From an uncultured Bacteroidales bacterium (lineage in GTDB: Bacteria; Bacteroidota; Bacteroidia; Bacteroidales; UBA932), in assembly GCA_949286415.1 (NCBI GenBank), contig CASEBV010000026.1:1-64000 (forward strand): a DNA stretch of 64,000 nt, in the 5' to 3' direction. The translations under genes were made by a program, and so were the position numbers. The notes under the pieces were generated by a model, which was not told the origin of the DNA, made no database searches, and saw only the letters and a list, made by a program, of their open reading frames with translations. Positions 29,860 to 39,315 of this stretch are shown here, one piece after another. Numbering within the stretch: the first letter of the stretch is position 1; every line of letters starts with the position of its first letter.

Positions 29860-32800
29860 TTAGTTTTCTCGTATTATATAAGTGTCTTTGTAGCCGTCAT
29901 AATATCCGGGAGCATAGAAAAAATCGGAATTATAACCGGATTCTGTAATATACGGGATCCGGTTGCCTTGACTGTCTCTGACGACGGCACTCCTGTAATT
30001 ATACCGTGGAACGAGCATTATTGTAGGTTTGAAATCTACCGTCACATCACCCGTATCGCCTGTCCTTTCTCCTGCTGCTATTTCATAAGTCCTGTATTGT
30101 ATGCTTCCTTGGACTCCCCATGAATATTCAATATGCAACGGTTCAGGCAACGGATTATATATTGTCACTATAATGTGAGGATTACATGTGCCGCATCTGT
30201 CTGCGTAAGCCTGACCGTTCACAATTATATCGTCAAATGCCATTCTGTTGGCATCCTCCACCGAAATTTCCGAACTATACTTATTTGCCGGAACAGTATA
30301 TGTTATCGGATTCGGAATCTGGCCTTTGGTTTCATCACACAGCCGACTGCTGAACGACATGCTCAATTCAGCGTTATGATATAAAGGGGAATATATCTGA
30401 ACCGGATTCCCCGCATAATTATAGTCATACTGCGTAACGATATTTCCGGTATTGTCTGCCACTGTCTGCAATCTTCCGAAGACATCATAGCCGTATGACT
30501 CTGTCTCGCCGCCTCCGTTTGTACGGCTGCGCAGCCCTATGAACGGATACCATGTATATGTTTCAATAGCAGCGTCTTCCGGCCTGACCCTGATTTCATC
30601 TATCGGATTTATTCCCTCATCTATCGTGTATTCCCTTGACCGCATCGGCACTCTCACATATTGCCAGTCCCCGTTCCGGTACACTCTATAGTCCAAGATG
30701 TAGTTCTTGTCTGACATACCCCGTAGGCTGACCGAATATTTCCCGACGAAACTTTTGCCGCTGTTATATCCGAACGGATAGACCAGGGTCCCTCCTTGGG
30801 ATTCAAAGGATTCATAGAACAGTTCATCGTGTCCTGAAACTTCTGTATGAGAATCATATCCTTCATATGTACAAATGAGACTCCCATCTTCATCGCCAGA
30901 ATAATTCCCGCGCCTTACTTTGGTCTCGTTCACTTCAAGGGTATGGAGACCGGCTGGTACATTAGTGAATACAACAGAACTTCCATACGCTGCAATATAT
31001 CTGTTCCATGGCTCCTCCATAGGTCTTCCGCTGCGCATCTGGACGACATTGAATGGCTTACCGTCAAATGTTCCACGGACATACCAGTCAAATCCAATGG
31101 CTCCCGGCAAGTTTATCTTGACATCTCCGGCTGTGTATGAATTAAAAGTAGAAATAATGACATCTGTGTCCGGTTTGTCCGGATTAAAATACAAGTATCG
31201 GGACTTTTGCACCGGAGTCTTGATTTCTGTTGTCTCGTAAGTATTGCCGGCATTTGTCACTATAGCCGTCGGACAAGAGGCCGAATAGCCCCATCTATAT
31301 GATGTCATGATACCTGATGCATCAAGTGAAAGGAGAGGGTTGCCCCACATATCTGAATCAAGAATCTCCGTATCAAGACTATACCTGCAGTCCTTCAAAT
31401 TTTTCTCCGGATTATATCTGATGAATTCGGCACTGTCTGCAGGTTCGGTAAATTCAAGTCTCCATAATTTATATGGGATTATCTGAGAATTGCTCTCCAT
31501 ATATTCAGTCAGCGATCCTTCCGTGACTTTACCCTCCGTATACAAGATAGTCTCTACAGGCAATGATGTCATACCTCTATGCTGCACCTCCCGGAATACA
31601 TCCCCGTCATAGTCATCCGGATAGGTATGGACCATTGTTTTCCTTTGTCCCTCCGAATCCTTCATCGTCATTGACCTTATATGAAGGTTTTTGTTGTATG
31701 TATACTCTTCTTTTATACTTGATATGACTGTCATGCCGGACGGGTCAAAAATTGTTTCCTCTTTACTCTCAAGATATGGATAATATGTCAATATCTTGTA
31801 TGGGGCATATCTTATAAAAGGATACTCGATAGTATATTCTGGAATCCCATTGATATAAAAATTCTCTATACTGCGGACATAATTTTCCATCCGTTCGGGA
31901 TGACTGTTATATTTGTACTTTATCTCTTTTGTTTTTAATCCTGAAGCATTATACCATATTTCATCTGTCATGAGCCCCCGGCCAAGAGCTCTGGATGTAA
32001 ATTTATTGGTCAATGTTACATTATCAATATTCGTATACATGGCAAAGTCGGCAGTATCGGGGCAAGTGTCATGATTGGTATACCGGTACTCCTTGACCAA
32101 AGGCTCCTTTTCCCCGACAAATTCCTTGACCCTACTGTATGTCACATGGTTTCCAGTTGTCAGTCCTAGCATATTGATGTATGTCTCCGACTGCATGATA
32201 TAATTCTGGTTAATGTCATCATCAATCCACATATACATTAAGCCAAACCAGCTGCCATATTTAACATGTGAATGATTGTTACCTGTAGCAACATATATCG
32301 GGATGCCTGACAGAATTCCGGAAGATTTCCCGTCTTCGCCTTCGTATTTGAATCGATGGATGTACGAAGTAGTATCTGTATCATACCTGATTTTCCTTAT
32401 TCTGAGCCCTCCCGCCGTTCCACTTTGACTTACAAGGTCAAAATCAGGGAATTGAGTGGCAATCTTTGAATAGTCATTTAGTTCATACTCAAACGACACA
32501 TGTCCTCCGGTCGGATATATTATGTCAGTCAGAGTCTCGGCGAGAGTGTGCTCCAGGCTGGCAGACCTGAACCCAAAGAAATCCCCGTCAATGTCAGTGT
32601 CACGATAATTCTTGTTATTCCAATAACCCCAATTGTCTGTCACGGTAGAATTATATGGCGGTAATTTTCTCTCGTTGTAACGGAATTCATATTTCTGTTC
32701 CATTATTCCGTTGCCACCGCGAATTGCCACCCTCGTCAGCTTCTGCCTCTCATCAGGACTCCCGGCATATGCAAATCCGACAGATTTCAATGGTTCGGAA

Positions 32801-34047
32801 TCATTGAATATCTGCATGCCTGACAAGACTTCAAAATAATTGTGAGGTTCATAGCTGATTCTAAATGTTGAATTGTCTTCTTTTCTGTAGCAGACATCTC
32901 CGAGTATATTTCCTTTAATTGCCTGACTGAATACTTTCAGCTTAAGGAATCGTTCATCTTCTTCATTTACTGTCCGCAATGTATTGGATTTTGTTATTGA
33001 AAACCGGATATTCAAGCCTCCGTCTACTTCAATTGACAAAGGATACAAAGGATGCTGGACAACAAATGATTTTCCCCGGTCACTGTCTCCTGAAGGCATC
33101 ATTCCTGGTATTCCCTCTTTCGTATATACAGCAATATCAGTTATGACATCACTCATGATAAGAGGGCTTCCGTTTCTCTGATAAGAAAATTTGATTCTAT
33201 TGCCTTTGGGAGAAATTATTTCGCGGAGCATCCATGAAGAAGGCCATGTCTTCATATACTTCAGGTTTTCTCTCAAGTTATACCTTACCTCCGTGTAAAA
33301 TTCTATGCAATCAGGATTTCCTCCGAATATAAGTTTTGTTCCGTCGCTCTTCGTGACCGTGAATTCATGCAGTAACTTATATATCCTGTATGCCTGCAAA
33401 TCCTGTCCGGATGTACCGCCGAAGAATGTTATACGGTCAGGATTATCAATAATCTCTGGTATTTCAACTTTGAAAGACTCCCCGTTGTTGCTTTTAACCG
33501 CACTGTGAACTTTTCCGTCTATATCTCGGTAAAAATATATGCTGCCGCTCACTCCGCAGGCATTTATGACAAATTCATCCGGTTCGGTATCTATATAGTC
33601 ATGGTTGAATATAAACGCCAGATTGTCTTCGTCATACCACAAGGAATCAGCCAAAAACGATGAGATATAGTAATATCCCGGATTTCGGTCCGGCAATTTT
33701 GAATAAGCATCCGCAATATCTTGGGCACATGTCTCATCAGGTTTCCCATTGACTACCCGCGTAATCCCGCCCCCGGCAGCCAGTGTCCAGCCGAGACCGA
33801 CGGCGGTAGGATACTGATTGACCTTTATCCCGGAGGCATGGTATGAGAGACCTATCGGAAGAGTCAAATCCTTGTAGTCAATAGTGTAGAGAGGAATATC
33901 TATGGACGGGAGTCCATTGAAGTAGCTGACAGGTATGCGTTCATACCTCACGAATTCTGTTGCCGCAGGGGATGTGACATTCTCCTGTCCGTAAGAGAAA
34001 AGACCCCATGCTGCGGCAAACACTGCAGTTAAGACGACCCTTTTCAT
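29860..34047 (-). CDS. Large SpvB/RHS-type secreted protein with DUF5977-like tail
   Basis: The 1395-residue protein has a signal peptide (MKRVVLTAVFAAAWGLFSYG). An N-terminal region (SIDIPLYTIDYKDLTLPIGL, then SYHASGIKVNQYPTAVGLGW) is widespread in Bacteroidota SpvB/TcB-like and RHS proteins. A long beta-rich body follows. A few YD repeats near residue 1200 (SYGYDVFGRLQTVADNTGNI) and a DUF5977-like unit near 1290-1330 (YTVPANKYSSEISVEDAN and GQAYADRCGTC) come next, then a short tail. No toxin tip is evident. It lies ten bases upstream of the DUF6443/RHS gene and both are probably in one transcript. This pairing is common in the phylum; the first protein may form or carry the shell for the second, which is inference. 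Confidence 0.75.
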   Translation of the reverse strand: MKRVVLTAVFAAAWGLFSYGQENVTSPAATEFVRYERIPVSYFNGLPSIDIPLYTIDYKDLTLPIGLSYHASGIKVNQYPTAVGLGWTLAAGGGITRVVNGKPDETCAQDIADAYSKLPDRNPGYYYISSFLADSLWYDEDNLAFIFNHDYIDTEPDEFVINACGVSGSIYFYRDIDGKVHSAVKSNNGESFKVEIPEIIDNPDRITFFGGTSGQDLQAYRIYKLLHEFTVTKSDGTKLIFGGNPDCIEFYTEVRYNLRENLKYMKTWPSSWMLREIISPKGNRIKFSYQRNGSPLIMSDVITDIAVYTKEGIPGMMPSGDSDRGKSFVVQHPLYPLSIEVDGGLNIRFSITKSNTLRTVNEEDERFLKLKVFSQAIKGNILGDVCYRKEDNSTFRISYEPHNYFEVLSGMQIFNDSEPLKSVGFAYAGSPDERQKLTRVAIRGGNGIMEQKYEFRYNERKLPPYNSTVTDNWGYWNNKNYRDTDIDGDFFGFRSASLEHTLAETLTDIIYPTGGHVSFEYELNDYSKIATQFPDFDLVSQSGTAGGLRIRKIRYDTDTTSYIHRFKYEGEDGKSSGILSGIPIYVATGNNHSHVKYGSWFGLMYMWIDDDINQNYIMQSETYINMLGLTTGNHVTYSRVKEFVGEKEPLVKEYRYTNHDTCPDTADFAMYTNIDNVTLTNKFTSRALGRGLMTDEIWYNASGLKTKEIKYKYNSHPERMENYVRSIENFYINGIPEYTIEYPFIRYAPYKILTYYPYLESKEETIFDPSGMTVISSIKEEYTYNKNLHIRSMTMKDSEGQRKTMVHTYPDDYDGDVFREVQHRGMTSLPVETILYTEGKVTEGSLTEYMESNSQIIPYKLWRLEFTEPADSAEFIRYNPEKNLKDCRYSLDTEILDSDMWGNPLLSLDASGIMTSYRWGYSASCPTAIVTNAGNTYETTEIKTPVQKSRYLYFNPDKPDTDVIISTFNSYTAGDVKINLPGAIGFDWYVRGTFDGKPFNVVQMRSGRPMEEPWNRYIAAYGSSVVFTNVPAGLHTLEVNETKVRRGNYSGDEDGSLICTYEGYDSHTEVSGHDELFYESFESQGGTLVYPFGYNSGKSFVGKYSVSLRGMSDKNYILDYRVYRNGDWQYVRVPMRSREYTIDEGINPIDEIRVRPEDAAIETYTWYPFIGLRSRTNGGGETESYGYDVFGRLQTVADNTGNIVTQYDYNYAGNPVQIYSPLYHNAELSMSFSSRLCDETKGQIPNPITYTVPANKYSSEISVEDANRMAFDDIIVNGQAYADRCGTCNPHIIVTIYNPLPEPLHIEYSWGVQGSIQYRTYEIAAGERTGDTGDVTVDFKPTIMLVPRYNYRSAVVRDSQGNRIPYITESGYNSDFFYAPGYYDGYKDTYIIREN

Positions 34048-34085
34048 GGCGCTGGAATTTTGTCTTAAATATAGTGATTTTCATA

Positions 34086-34125
34086 TAAAAAAGTGCCCGG
34101 AGGAAGCATTTATTCCACCGGGCAC
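34086..34125 (-). terminator. Rho-independent terminator after the sulfatase gene
   Basis: The minus strand reads GTGCCCGG, a 17-base loop region, then CCGGGCAC followed by six T. It sits 40 bases after the sulfatase stop (34165) and separates the PUL from the RHS module, whose first gene starts at 34047. Confidence 0.85.
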
Positions 34126-34164
34126 ACTGTCAAATCATGCCGTCAATTCAGGGATATCCCAACA

Positions 34165-35772
34165 TCACTCCAGCCCCTGGCTCCGGAGGATTTCATGCAT
34201 CCTGACGGTGCCGGCATCGGTGTCGCCGGTCTCGTCGCGCAGGCGCATCATCTCCTGCTTCATCTGACGGATGACTTTCTGATATTCAGGGTCCGAATAG
34301 GCATTGTGGTCCTCGTGGGGGTCCTTCAGAAGGTCGTAGAACTCCCAGGACGGTTCGCTCACATAGTCGGTCGAGCCGGTCATGCCGAGCCGGTCGCCGT
34401 AGATGAACATCAGCTTGTAGCGGTCTGTCCGGACTCCGATGTGCGCCGGCCGTTCCTTGTGCTGCGTCCAGTACCTGTAGTAGATGCTTGTGCGCCAGTC
34501 TTCCGGAGTCTCTCCACGGAGATTGGTCCTGAAGCTGCGGCCCTGTGAGCCGTCAGGCGGCTGGACTCCGGCATAGTCCGCAAGGGTTGCCGCAAAGTCG
34601 ACATTCAGCACAAGGTCCCCGAGCCTTTGCCCGGCAGGAATCTCGGCGGGATATCTGATGACAAAAGGCATTCTGGCGGCTTCCTCATAGAACATTCTCT
34701 TGTCAAAGAAGCCGTGCTCCCCGAGGAAATAGCCCTGGTCGGCGACATAGACGACGATTGTATTGTCTGCAATCCCCATCTCGTCAAGGGCATCCAGCAG
34801 GCGTCCGATGTTGTCATCCACCGTCGCGGCACAGCGGAGATAGTCGCGTATCAGCTTCTGGTAGGCAGCCTTGCGGGCGGTCGTGCGGCTCATGCCTTCA
34901 GTACTGAACGGAAGTTCCGGATAGCGGCACCACCATTTGTCCGGGTCTGCAGAGGCCTCCTCCCACCTTCTGGCTATCTCTTCTATTGTCTGCCCCTCAA
35001 ATGTCCTGCCGTTGGTCTGCGGGCCCCAGTCATAGAAATTCTCCGGCTCAGGGAAAGTGACGCCGTCATACAGATGCCTCATCCTCTCCGGGAAATCATA
35101 CGGCTCATGCGTCGCCTTGAAATGGCAGCACATCAGGAACGGCTCGTCCTTCGGCTGGGCCTCCATCCAGGCAATCGCCCTGTCCGTCACGAGGTCCGTG
35201 GAAAATCCTCTCACACGCTCCCCGAAATCCCGGTCTCCCGGCCACGGGTCCGTGCTGTTGATGAAAGTAGGGTCACGATAGACTCCCTGGTCATAGAAGA
35301 TTGAATACCAGTCAAATCCCTGAGGCTGAGACTTCAGGTGCCATTTCCCGACAAGGGCAGTGTTGTAGCCTGAGTCCTGAAGCACAGTGGCTATCGTCGG
35401 AAGAGAGACAGACAAAGTGTCGTCAAGGGTGTAGACCCCGTTGGTGTGGCTGTAGCGCCCTGTCAGGATGGATGCGCGGCTCGGGGCAGAAATCGAGTTG
35501 GTGCAGAAGCAGTTGTCCAGCACCACACCCTCGGAAGCCAGTCTCCTGATATTGTCGTTCATGGCATATTCCGCGAGTATGCCGCCGTATATTCCCCAGG
35601 TCTGGGATGTATGGTCATCGCTCAGGATAAAGAGAATGTTCGGCCTCTGGCTGTCCCCGTCCGAGGGTCTCTTGTCTGCACCCTGCACCGGAGCCGCACC
35701 TTGTCCCGCAGCGGCAAATGCGGCCGAGCCGGCCATAAGCGGGAGCATTCCGGAAAGAATCAGCTTATTCAT
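34165..35772 (-). CDS. Serine-type sulfatase (family S1), secreted
   Basis: With the start at the ATG at 35772 (MNKLILSGMLPLMAGSAAFA, signal peptide) the protein has 535 residues; the longer frame would run into the preceding gene's stop. It shows the sulfatase N-terminus NILFILSDDHTSQTWGIYGG and the maturation motif SAPSRASILTGR near residue 93. The first residue of that motif is Ser rather than Cys, so an anaerobic (radical SAM) maturase would be needed to make formylglycine. YVADQGYFLGEHGFFDKRM supplies metal ligands. The pattern is similar to GlcNAc-6-O-sulfatases I remember from Bacteroides, but substrate is not certain. It is the last gene of the PUL, ten bases after the DUF4838 gene. 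Confidence 0.88.
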   Translation of the reverse strand: MNKLILSGMLPLMAGSAAFAAAGQGAAPVQGADKRPSDGDSQRPNILFILSDDHTSQTWGIYGGILAEYAMNDNIRRLASEGVVLDNCFCTNSISAPSRASILTGRYSHTNGVYTLDDTLSVSLPTIATVLQDSGYNTALVGKWHLKSQPQGFDWYSIFYDQGVYRDPTFINSTDPWPGDRDFGERVRGFSTDLVTDRAIAWMEAQPKDEPFLMCCHFKATHEPYDFPERMRHLYDGVTFPEPENFYDWGPQTNGRTFEGQTIEEIARRWEEASADPDKWWCRYPELPFSTEGMSRTTARKAAYQKLIRDYLRCAATVDDNIGRLLDALDEMGIADNTIVVYVADQGYFLGEHGFFDKRMFYEEAARMPFVIRYPAEIPAGQRLGDLVLNVDFAATLADYAGVQPPDGSQGRSFRTNLRGETPEDWRTSIYYRYWTQHKERPAHIGVRTDRYKLMFIYGDRLGMTGSTDYVSEPSWEFYDLLKDPHEDHNAYSDPEYQKVIRQMKQEMMRLRDETGDTDAGTVRMHEILRSQGLE

Positions 35773-35782
35773 CACAATAATT

Positions 35783-37990
35783 CTAATAGATCTCCACTTC
35801 GTCAATGAAGAACCATGACGGCTGACCCACTCCGTAATGCCATGACGGGCACATCTTGGTGCCTTCTACGGCTATCCGGACATATCTTGCAGTGACAGGG
35901 GTGTCTGACTTGCAGCCGATTTTCTCAAACTTGACCTGAGGGGAATCGTCGGCAGCCACCTGAGTCTTGCCGAAGAGGGTGTATTCTTCCCCATCGGTAG
36001 ATGTCCAGCATGTGACGCTGACAGGGAGCAATATCCACTGTCCGAGCTGATGCAGGAAGTCGGCTCCTATATATGACATCTCCGTGTCCTTGCCGAGGTC
36101 AACGATGAATTCCCCGTCGCATCCTTCCCAGCCTACCCAGCTCTCGACAAAGGTAGAGCCGCCGTATATGCCGTCAGTCAGGCCGGTCTCCCCCACTTTC
36201 CTGTACCTTTCGGCCGTAGGTTCAATCACATACTCCACCTTGGCCCCGAGAGCCTTGTTGGTGCGTTCGCCCGGAAGATACCTTTCCCTGTAAAGGCGGC
36301 AATAGTCCCCAGGAGTGTTGTTTCTCTCGTTGAGGGTAGGGATTCCGAATGTGGCAGTCCTTTCCTCGAAAAGGTCAAGAGCCTTCGAGATGGCTGCCGG
36401 ATTCTTGCAGCCCTCAGCGCGTGCAATTTCCAGTTCTGAATACTGGAGCGGCAGACGGGCAATCCACACCCTCTTCAGATATTCCGGACAGTCAGCGACC
36501 GCTGCCTCCGCCTTGTCAAAGAGGATATTGTACTGCTTGCGGCAGGCGGCATTCAGCATGCCGTCCTTGTGGCTGACAGGAGAGTCATAAATCCAGAGCC
36601 TCTGCCCGGAGGCAAGCAGGGCGCCTTCGCGCATCTTTTCGTACTGATAGAGGTATTTGCCGGCAGGCCCGTAATAGCCGTCAAGGAAAGTCGTCATGAG
36701 GGAATCAAGGTCTGCGTCTACATCCCACATAAGCTTTGCGGCCAGATAGGAGCGCATCTCCGAGAAATCAGTTCCGAGAGTGGAGGCTATCTGAGAGAAA
36801 TGCATTGTGACATGATGGTCCCTGAAAATCTGCATATTTGGCTGGATGATATGGAAGTTCGGGAACGGGGCCACCATATTGTCGAAATTGATGCCGTAGT
36901 CCCACATGTAGATGTTGTCCGAGATTCTGGACCACCCTTCGAGCGCCTTCATGAAATACTGGCCGGAAGCATTGTCGGTCAGAGGCACTTCCCTGTCGCA
37001 GTCGATGTCGCAGAGCATTATGTTCACATTCGGGAGCGGCTTGACATGCTTCGGAGGATTCATCGTGAAGAGATATGCAAGGGTAGAGAATTCCTTGTCA
37101 GGGAAACGCTCCGCAATCTTGTTGAGGAACTCAATGTAAAGCCCGGACACGGCTCCTTCCCTCTCGATGACTTCCATGCAGTCCGGGCACTGGCAGTATG
37201 TGTTGTTCCCGTCATTCTGGCTGACAGATATCAGGTTCATGCCAGGATTGGCCTTGAAGATGGAATCAATCTGCACGCAGGCAGCCTCGAGGACTTCAGG
37301 ATTGGTCAGACACCACTGGCTTGCCTTGCCCGGACGATGCTCCCCTCCGATGAAAGTATACCAGTCAGGATGCTCCTTGCCGTATACGGATGCAGGAAGA
37401 ATGTGGTTGAATGTGTGTACCCAAAGGTTGCCGGCAAATGCTTCGTCAGGCTGCTCCAGTCTGAACCACACCTTGTACAGAGGGTCAAGGGCGAGGGAAT
37501 ATGACTGGGTCTGGCGGTATCTGAATGTCGGAGTCTCGCTGAACGAGAGGCCGTCCGGCAGGGACAGGCTTTCCGTCGTATCATAATACAGGGCATCGGC
37601 GGCATAGTACCTTACGCCGAACCAGTTCTCAAGAAGAGTGACCACGGCGTATGACGAGCCGTTGCCGCCTCCGGAGACGATTTCAGTCCTTCCGTCAGTG
37701 ACATTGACGCTGAACGCGTCTTCGGTGAGACCTGACTCCGGCACCACCCCGAGGATGAGCACATCACCCTTCTTCGCCTTGCTGTCCAGCGGAAGAACCT
37801 CTGCCTCCGCACCGGTAAGGCGTTTCACAAAATCCTGCAGCAGAAAAGCCGCGTCCTGCTCCGCCTGCGTGCCGGCGGCAAGAATACGCCCTGAAGCCTT
37901 TCCGTTCCTGACGATAAAAGTGCCCGCCGATGCCTGATAAGACGCCAGGCAAAACAGGGCCAAAGTCACAATGAGTACAATCTTTTTCAT
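35783..37990 (-). CDS. DUF4838 secreted protein with C-terminal F5/8-type carbohydrate-binding domain
   Basis: The start at 37990 (MKKIVLIVTLALFCLASYQA, signal peptide) gives 735 residues; the frame upstream of it crosses a terminator and a promoter. An N-terminal alpha-glucuronidase/GH20-type accessory domain (about 20-140) precedes a DUF4838 barrel-like region (about 150-480, with WCLTNPEVLEAACVQIDSIF, SVSQNDGNNTYCQCPDC and MWDYGINFDN). A C-terminal discoidin-like domain (about 590-735) has LTDGIYGG, FIVDLGKDTEMSYIGADFLH and ARYVRIAVEGT. DUF4838 proteins are predicted glycoside hydrolases. The CXXC-bearing segment CQCPDC is notable. Activity is unknown; location in a PUL with GH18 and sulfatase suggests an amino-sugar glycan. 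Confidence 0.8.
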   Translation of the reverse strand: MKKIVLIVTLALFCLASYQASAGTFIVRNGKASGRILAAGTQAEQDAAFLLQDFVKRLTGAEAEVLPLDSKAKKGDVLILGVVPESGLTEDAFSVNVTDGRTEIVSGGGNGSSYAVVTLLENWFGVRYYAADALYYDTTESLSLPDGLSFSETPTFRYRQTQSYSLALDPLYKVWFRLEQPDEAFAGNLWVHTFNHILPASVYGKEHPDWYTFIGGEHRPGKASQWCLTNPEVLEAACVQIDSIFKANPGMNLISVSQNDGNNTYCQCPDCMEVIEREGAVSGLYIEFLNKIAERFPDKEFSTLAYLFTMNPPKHVKPLPNVNIMLCDIDCDREVPLTDNASGQYFMKALEGWSRISDNIYMWDYGINFDNMVAPFPNFHIIQPNMQIFRDHHVTMHFSQIASTLGTDFSEMRSYLAAKLMWDVDADLDSLMTTFLDGYYGPAGKYLYQYEKMREGALLASGQRLWIYDSPVSHKDGMLNAACRKQYNILFDKAEAAVADCPEYLKRVWIARLPLQYSELEIARAEGCKNPAAISKALDLFEERTATFGIPTLNERNNTPGDYCRLYRERYLPGERTNKALGAKVEYVIEPTAERYRKVGETGLTDGIYGGSTFVESWVGWEGCDGEFIVDLGKDTEMSYIGADFLHQLGQWILLPVSVTCWTSTDGEEYTLFGKTQVAADDSPQVKFEKIGCKSDTPVTARYVRIAVEGTKMCPSWHYGVGQPSWFFIDEVEIY

Positions 37991-38034
37991 CTCTGAACAA
38001 ATGGTTTGTTTATGATACGATAATTTTCGGCTTC

Positions 38035-38066
38035 CAAATTTAGGAAAAATTATCCCACGGGACAAA
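38035..38066 (-). promoter_or_regulatory. Promoter for DUF4838-sulfatase pair
   Basis: On the minus strand TTTG (38063-38066) is followed after exactly 20 bases by TAAATTTG (38035-38042), matching the Bacteroidota -33/-7 pattern. Its upstream element lies inside the T-run of the terminator that closes the SusC-to-LamG transcript, so the two PUL halves have separate control. Confidence 0.6.
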
Positions 38067-38099
38067 AAAGCCGGCCCCGAGTTTTCCACAGGGCCGGCT
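38063..38099 (-). terminator. Rho-independent terminator after the DUF1735-LamG gene
   Basis: The minus strand reads AGCCGGCCC, a loop of 13 bases, GGGCCGGCT and six T. It is 31 bases after the stop at 38131 and ends the susC-susD-GH18-LamG transcript. Confidence 0.85.
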
Positions 38100-38130
38100 C
38101 CGAAATCATTCAATGTGAAATAAAATTGCT

Positions 38131-39297
38131 TTATTCCTCCTCTTCTGTAGGATTAGGGTCTGTAAAATCAATGATTTCTCCCGTCCATGTCGGAGCCTGC
38201 TTACATGTCATGTCACGGCCATTAGGTGAAGAATCAACAAACACGCTTCCTTCTCCTTCATTAAGCTTCCAATAGCCGATGAGGCCGTCCGAATTTCCAG
38301 GAATCTCACGCTGCATGGCGTCGAGAATTGCATTTGCAGACAGAGCCTTGCTCCAGAAACGCACCTGCGCCATCTTGCAGTTGGCTCGGAAATAACTACC
38401 GGAACCGCAGAGAGCAAGATTGTCAATCACATAATCAGTAGAAGACATATCCATTGACTTGTCCTCCTGGCCGTTTACATACAATGTACACTTGCCGTTT
38501 CCGCAGACAAACGCAATATGATACCATTTCTGGTCTTCGAACTGAGTATTGCTTTCAAACTGTGAGCCATATGTCTTTATCTGAAGTACATCCCCACGGA
38601 TAGGAGCATCACCGAATCTGATATAAATCTCAGTTCCCTTGGACACAGAACCGGTAAATATCGCCTGATTGTTCATTGCGCCCACTTCATGTCCGAGTTG
38701 GCTCATCCACACCCAAGCCTCCAATGTCCATGCACTTGTCGCCACTCCCCAGTTTCCTTCCGGTGCCGGCAAAGTATTGGCGTTCATGGTCGGGACAGTC
38801 TGATGCAGAGGAGAGGAAATGAGATAAATCAACCGCCCTGATGCCTCCATTATCTCTACCGGAGCGTCAGATGACGCAATCTTTATCGGCAGACAATAAG
38901 CCAGACCATCCCCGGTCGGGATTTCCTTTATAGAAATTGTTACAGGCTCTGAAGACACTTCGCCTGCAGGAATTACAACTTCAGAAGGAAATTCCACACA
39001 TTCAGCCGGAAGAGACACATAATTCGCATCATTCTTGGCATTGTATTCATCCACAAATTCAGGAGCAAAGGCCAAAGTCGCATGGACATCCCTGTCCAAA
39101 GGCCGGGCAACACTAAGATGAAGAGTCGTTGTTGTCGCACCTTCCGCAATGATACTTACAGCCTGTTGATTGAACCTGTCACCCGGAGCAGCCTCGCTGA
39201 TATAAAGGCCGTTCTCGATGACATCATACTTTGTATTGCATCCGGCCGCAAGCACGACGGCGAGAGCAAGAACTGATATTCTGAAAATATATTTCAT
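38131..39297 (-). CDS. PUL lipoprotein: DUF1735 plus LamG-like domain
   Basis: The 388-residue lipoprotein (lipobox LAAGC near residue 20) has an N-terminal DUF1735 region (about 30-160, VARPLDRDVHATLAFAPEFV, then DEYNAKNDANY and LPAECVEFPSEVVIPAGE). This is the type found at the start of BT_3987-like GH18 proteins and surface glycan-binding proteins. A LamG/concanavalin-like domain follows (about 175-370, WTLEAWVWMSQ, WYHIAFVCGNGKCTLYVNGQ and GYWKLNEGEG). It probably binds glycan at the cell surface for the SusCD pair. The acidic tail PNPTEEEE is unexplained. Confidence 0.85.
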   Translation of the reverse strand: MKYIFRISVLALAVVLAAGCNTKYDVIENGLYISEAAPGDRFNQQAVSIIAEGATTTTLHLSVARPLDRDVHATLAFAPEFVDEYNAKNDANYVSLPAECVEFPSEVVIPAGEVSSEPVTISIKEIPTGDGLAYCLPIKIASSDAPVEIMEASGRLIYLISSPLHQTVPTMNANTLPAPEGNWGVATSAWTLEAWVWMSQLGHEVGAMNNQAIFTGSVSKGTEIYIRFGDAPIRGDVLQIKTYGSQFESNTQFEDQKWYHIAFVCGNGKCTLYVNGQEDKSMDMSSTDYVIDNLALCGSGSYFRANCKMAQVRFWSKALSANAILDAMQREIPGNSDGLIGYWKLNEGEGSVFVDSSPNGRDMTCKQAPTWTGEIIDFTDPNPTEEEE

Positions 39298-39315
39298 CTG
39301 TATGATTTTTTAATG

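Noticed and set aside
37991..38113. N-terminal extension of the DUF4838 protein
   Set aside because: It would include the terminator and promoter at 38035-38099 and hide the signal peptide that begins at 37990.
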